From Myroides sp. WP-1 (GTDB lineage: Bacteria; Bacteroidota; Bacteroidia; Flavobacteriales; Flavobacteriaceae), in contig NZ_JACHTC010000018.1 in assembly GCF_014145635.1 (NCBI RefSeq), positions 1-64,000 on the forward strand: a DNA stretch of 64,000 nucleotides, read 5' to 3'. Below the pieces are notes generated by a model that was given only the letters and a program-made list of their open reading frames with translations, did not search any database and was not told where the DNA came from. The translations under genes were made by a program, and so were the position numbers. Shown here piece by piece: positions 62,966 through 64,000 of this stretch (position 1 is the stretch's first letter; every line of letters begins with the position of its first letter).

Positions 62966-64000
62966 TTATTTGGTGTAATTTTTTATGGCATTTTGCAAAA
63001 TGGGATTTTCCCATTGTTCATGAAAAAGGGTTTCAATCAATGACACTTTTTCATAAGCTGTAGCTAATCCTTTTTCTAACCAGCCTAAGGCTTCTTCGTT
63101 CTTGTTATTTGCAAGGTGATAAACCGCTAAGCGATAATATATTTCTGCTGTGTTGGGATGTGTACTCTCAATTTGATTCAATTTATCAATAGCACTGTCA
63201 TACTCTTCTAACAAGTACAAGATATCCGCCCAATCAATCCAGTAATCTAAAATATACTCTCCTAATTCAGTTGCTTTGCGATACCCCAATTCAGCCTCTT
63301 TAAACTGAAGTAAATTGCGATTCAATACGGCATAACGTACCCAATATCTCTCATTTAACTCATCGATATGAATCGCCTTTTGTAAGGTAACTAAGGCTTT
63401 GTCAAATTGATTTTCTTTGATGTAAATATCAGTCAAAGCAATCCACCCCTTATCGAGCATAGGATCTTCGTGAACTGTTTTCTTGTAATACTGGATGGCC
63501 AACGGAAAATTGTTGAGCGCTTCATAACAGATACCGATACGCAATAGAACATAAGAAGAAGGAGCATCAAGCTCTAAGGTAATCATATAGTTATCAATAG
63601 CTTCTTGATACTGTTCTAGTTTTTCAAGCGATTTTCCTTTTTCTAAATATGCTCCTAAGAACTGTTCGTCAATAAGTGTTGCATAGTTAAAGGCCCAAAC
63701 GGCTTTTTCGTAATTCTTTAAAGCGTAGTATTGGCGTCCTAATTGGTGCCAAGCGATTTCGCTGTACGGATTTTTGTCAATGAAAGAGTTGAGATAGTCA
63801 ATTGCTTCTTCTGTTTCATTTAAAAAGTCAAAACAGTATACAATGTTGTACAAGGTTGACTGATCTTCATCGTCGTGTTCTAGACACAAGATAAAGCTCT
63901 GTTTTGCTTTTTCAATTTCGTCAATAAAGAGATACTCCATTCCCAAAAGAGAATAGATATCAGCTAGATCTTCCGTGATGCTTAACGCTTTTTCCAAGGC
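62966..64000 (-). CDS. Tetratricopeptide repeat protein (5' end outside window)
   Basis: At least 345 residues, open to the right edge; the apparent start near 63997 is a TTG inside the frame. It contains nine or more TPR units (IDNYMITLELDAPSSYVLLRIGICYEALNNFPLAIQYYKK; WIALTDIYIKENQFDKALVTLQKAIHID). No enzymatic domain in the visible part. Probably a cytoplasmic scaffold; genes of this kind commonly stand next to aroE in Flavobacteriaceae (recollection, not verified). Confidence 0.88.
   Translation of the reverse strand, partial: ALEKALSITEDLADIYSLLGMEYLFIDEIEKAKQSFILCLEHDDEDQSTLYNIVYCFDFLNETEEAIDYLNSFIDKNPYSEIAWHQLGRQYYALKNYEKAVWAFNYATLIDEQFLGAYLEKGKSLEKLEQYQEAIDNYMITLELDAPSSYVLLRIGICYEALNNFPLAIQYYKKTVHEDPMLDKGWIALTDIYIKENQFDKALVTLQKAIHIDELNERYWVRYAVLNRNLLQFKEAELGYRKATELGEYILDYWIDWADILYLLEEYDSAIDKLNQIESTHPNTAEIYYRLAVYHLANNKNEEALGWLEKGLATAYEKVSLIETLFHEQWENPILQNAIKNYTK

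Overview
The window (about one third G+C) comes from a Bacteroidota chromosome, most likely a member of the Flavobacteriaceae such as Myroides or Flavobacterium. The evidence is the TAnnTTTG type of -7 promoter box in front of several genes, the absence of strong Shine-Dalgarno sites, and typical family content: DUF349 protein, BshB1, Bacteroidota-type CtaA, LytS/LytTR pair, many small lipoproteins. The genus is an inference; no rRNA lies in the window. Intergenic regions are unusually rich in short direct repeats of the types TGAGRTGNTGAG, CTCACCATCTCACC and CAACAAACAAC, and in a dispersed element built from 41-bp units.

Layout. 1-697: minisatellite and terminators. 698-11420: housekeeping and hypothetical genes: a thioredoxin-fold lipoprotein, an ABC-F ATPase with a degenerate second Walker A, a two-gene cold-shock operon with a long predicted 5' leader, a LytS/LytTR two-component pair whose kinase looks like a lipoprotein, a DUF1275 membrane protein and a DNA-alkylation-repeat protein. 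12169-34639: a single-direction surface polysaccharide cluster of 20 tightly packed genes. It makes UDP-GalNAcA/GlcNAcA, UDP-GlcA, UDP-ManNAcA and dTDP-Fuc4N, and contains an enterobacterial-common-antigen-like block (wecB-wecC-rffG-rffH-wecD-wecE-wecF order) into which a GNAT-MaoC fusion is inserted. It then has Wzx and Wzy candidates, two polysaccharide-lyase-like proteins, three glycosyltransferases, a WbpV-like reductase, a WbpL/WecA-like initiating transferase and a short acyltransferase.

34747-39240 is the most unusual part. Three paralogous 82-88 aa proteins and a three-lipoprotein operon all lie on the minus strand, and each of these four units is preceded by a copy of one conserved RNA-like leader of about 115 nt. 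The four leaders share a nearly invariant core hairpin with a GAAA loop. Around it are helices whose sequences change in a compensated way, including a pseudoknot. Two of the coding regions are almost identical while their leaders differ strongly, and the fourth leader precedes a remnant start codon and then the lipoprotein operon. I regard this as the best candidate for an undescribed system. Further right, 40152-41032 holds two possible small RNAs with a shared 5' block and strong terminators.

41403-64000: mostly core genes: a cytidylyltransferase-family protein, ctaA, a CCA-adding-like enzyme, tsaC, menaquinone genes, bshB1, three tRNA-His genes in tandem, an OmpW-like barrel, an HxlR regulator with a dyad operator, a Nudix protein, a SulP transporter with a carbonic anhydrase, an S24-type regulator without its catalytic serine, an AraC regulator next to a membrane protein, a two-gene ATPase plus PD-(D/E)XK-like pair (possible defence module), a haem-copper-oxidase-like membrane protein whose C-terminus is encoded by a repeat, a DUF349 protein, aroE and a partial TPR protein at the right edge.
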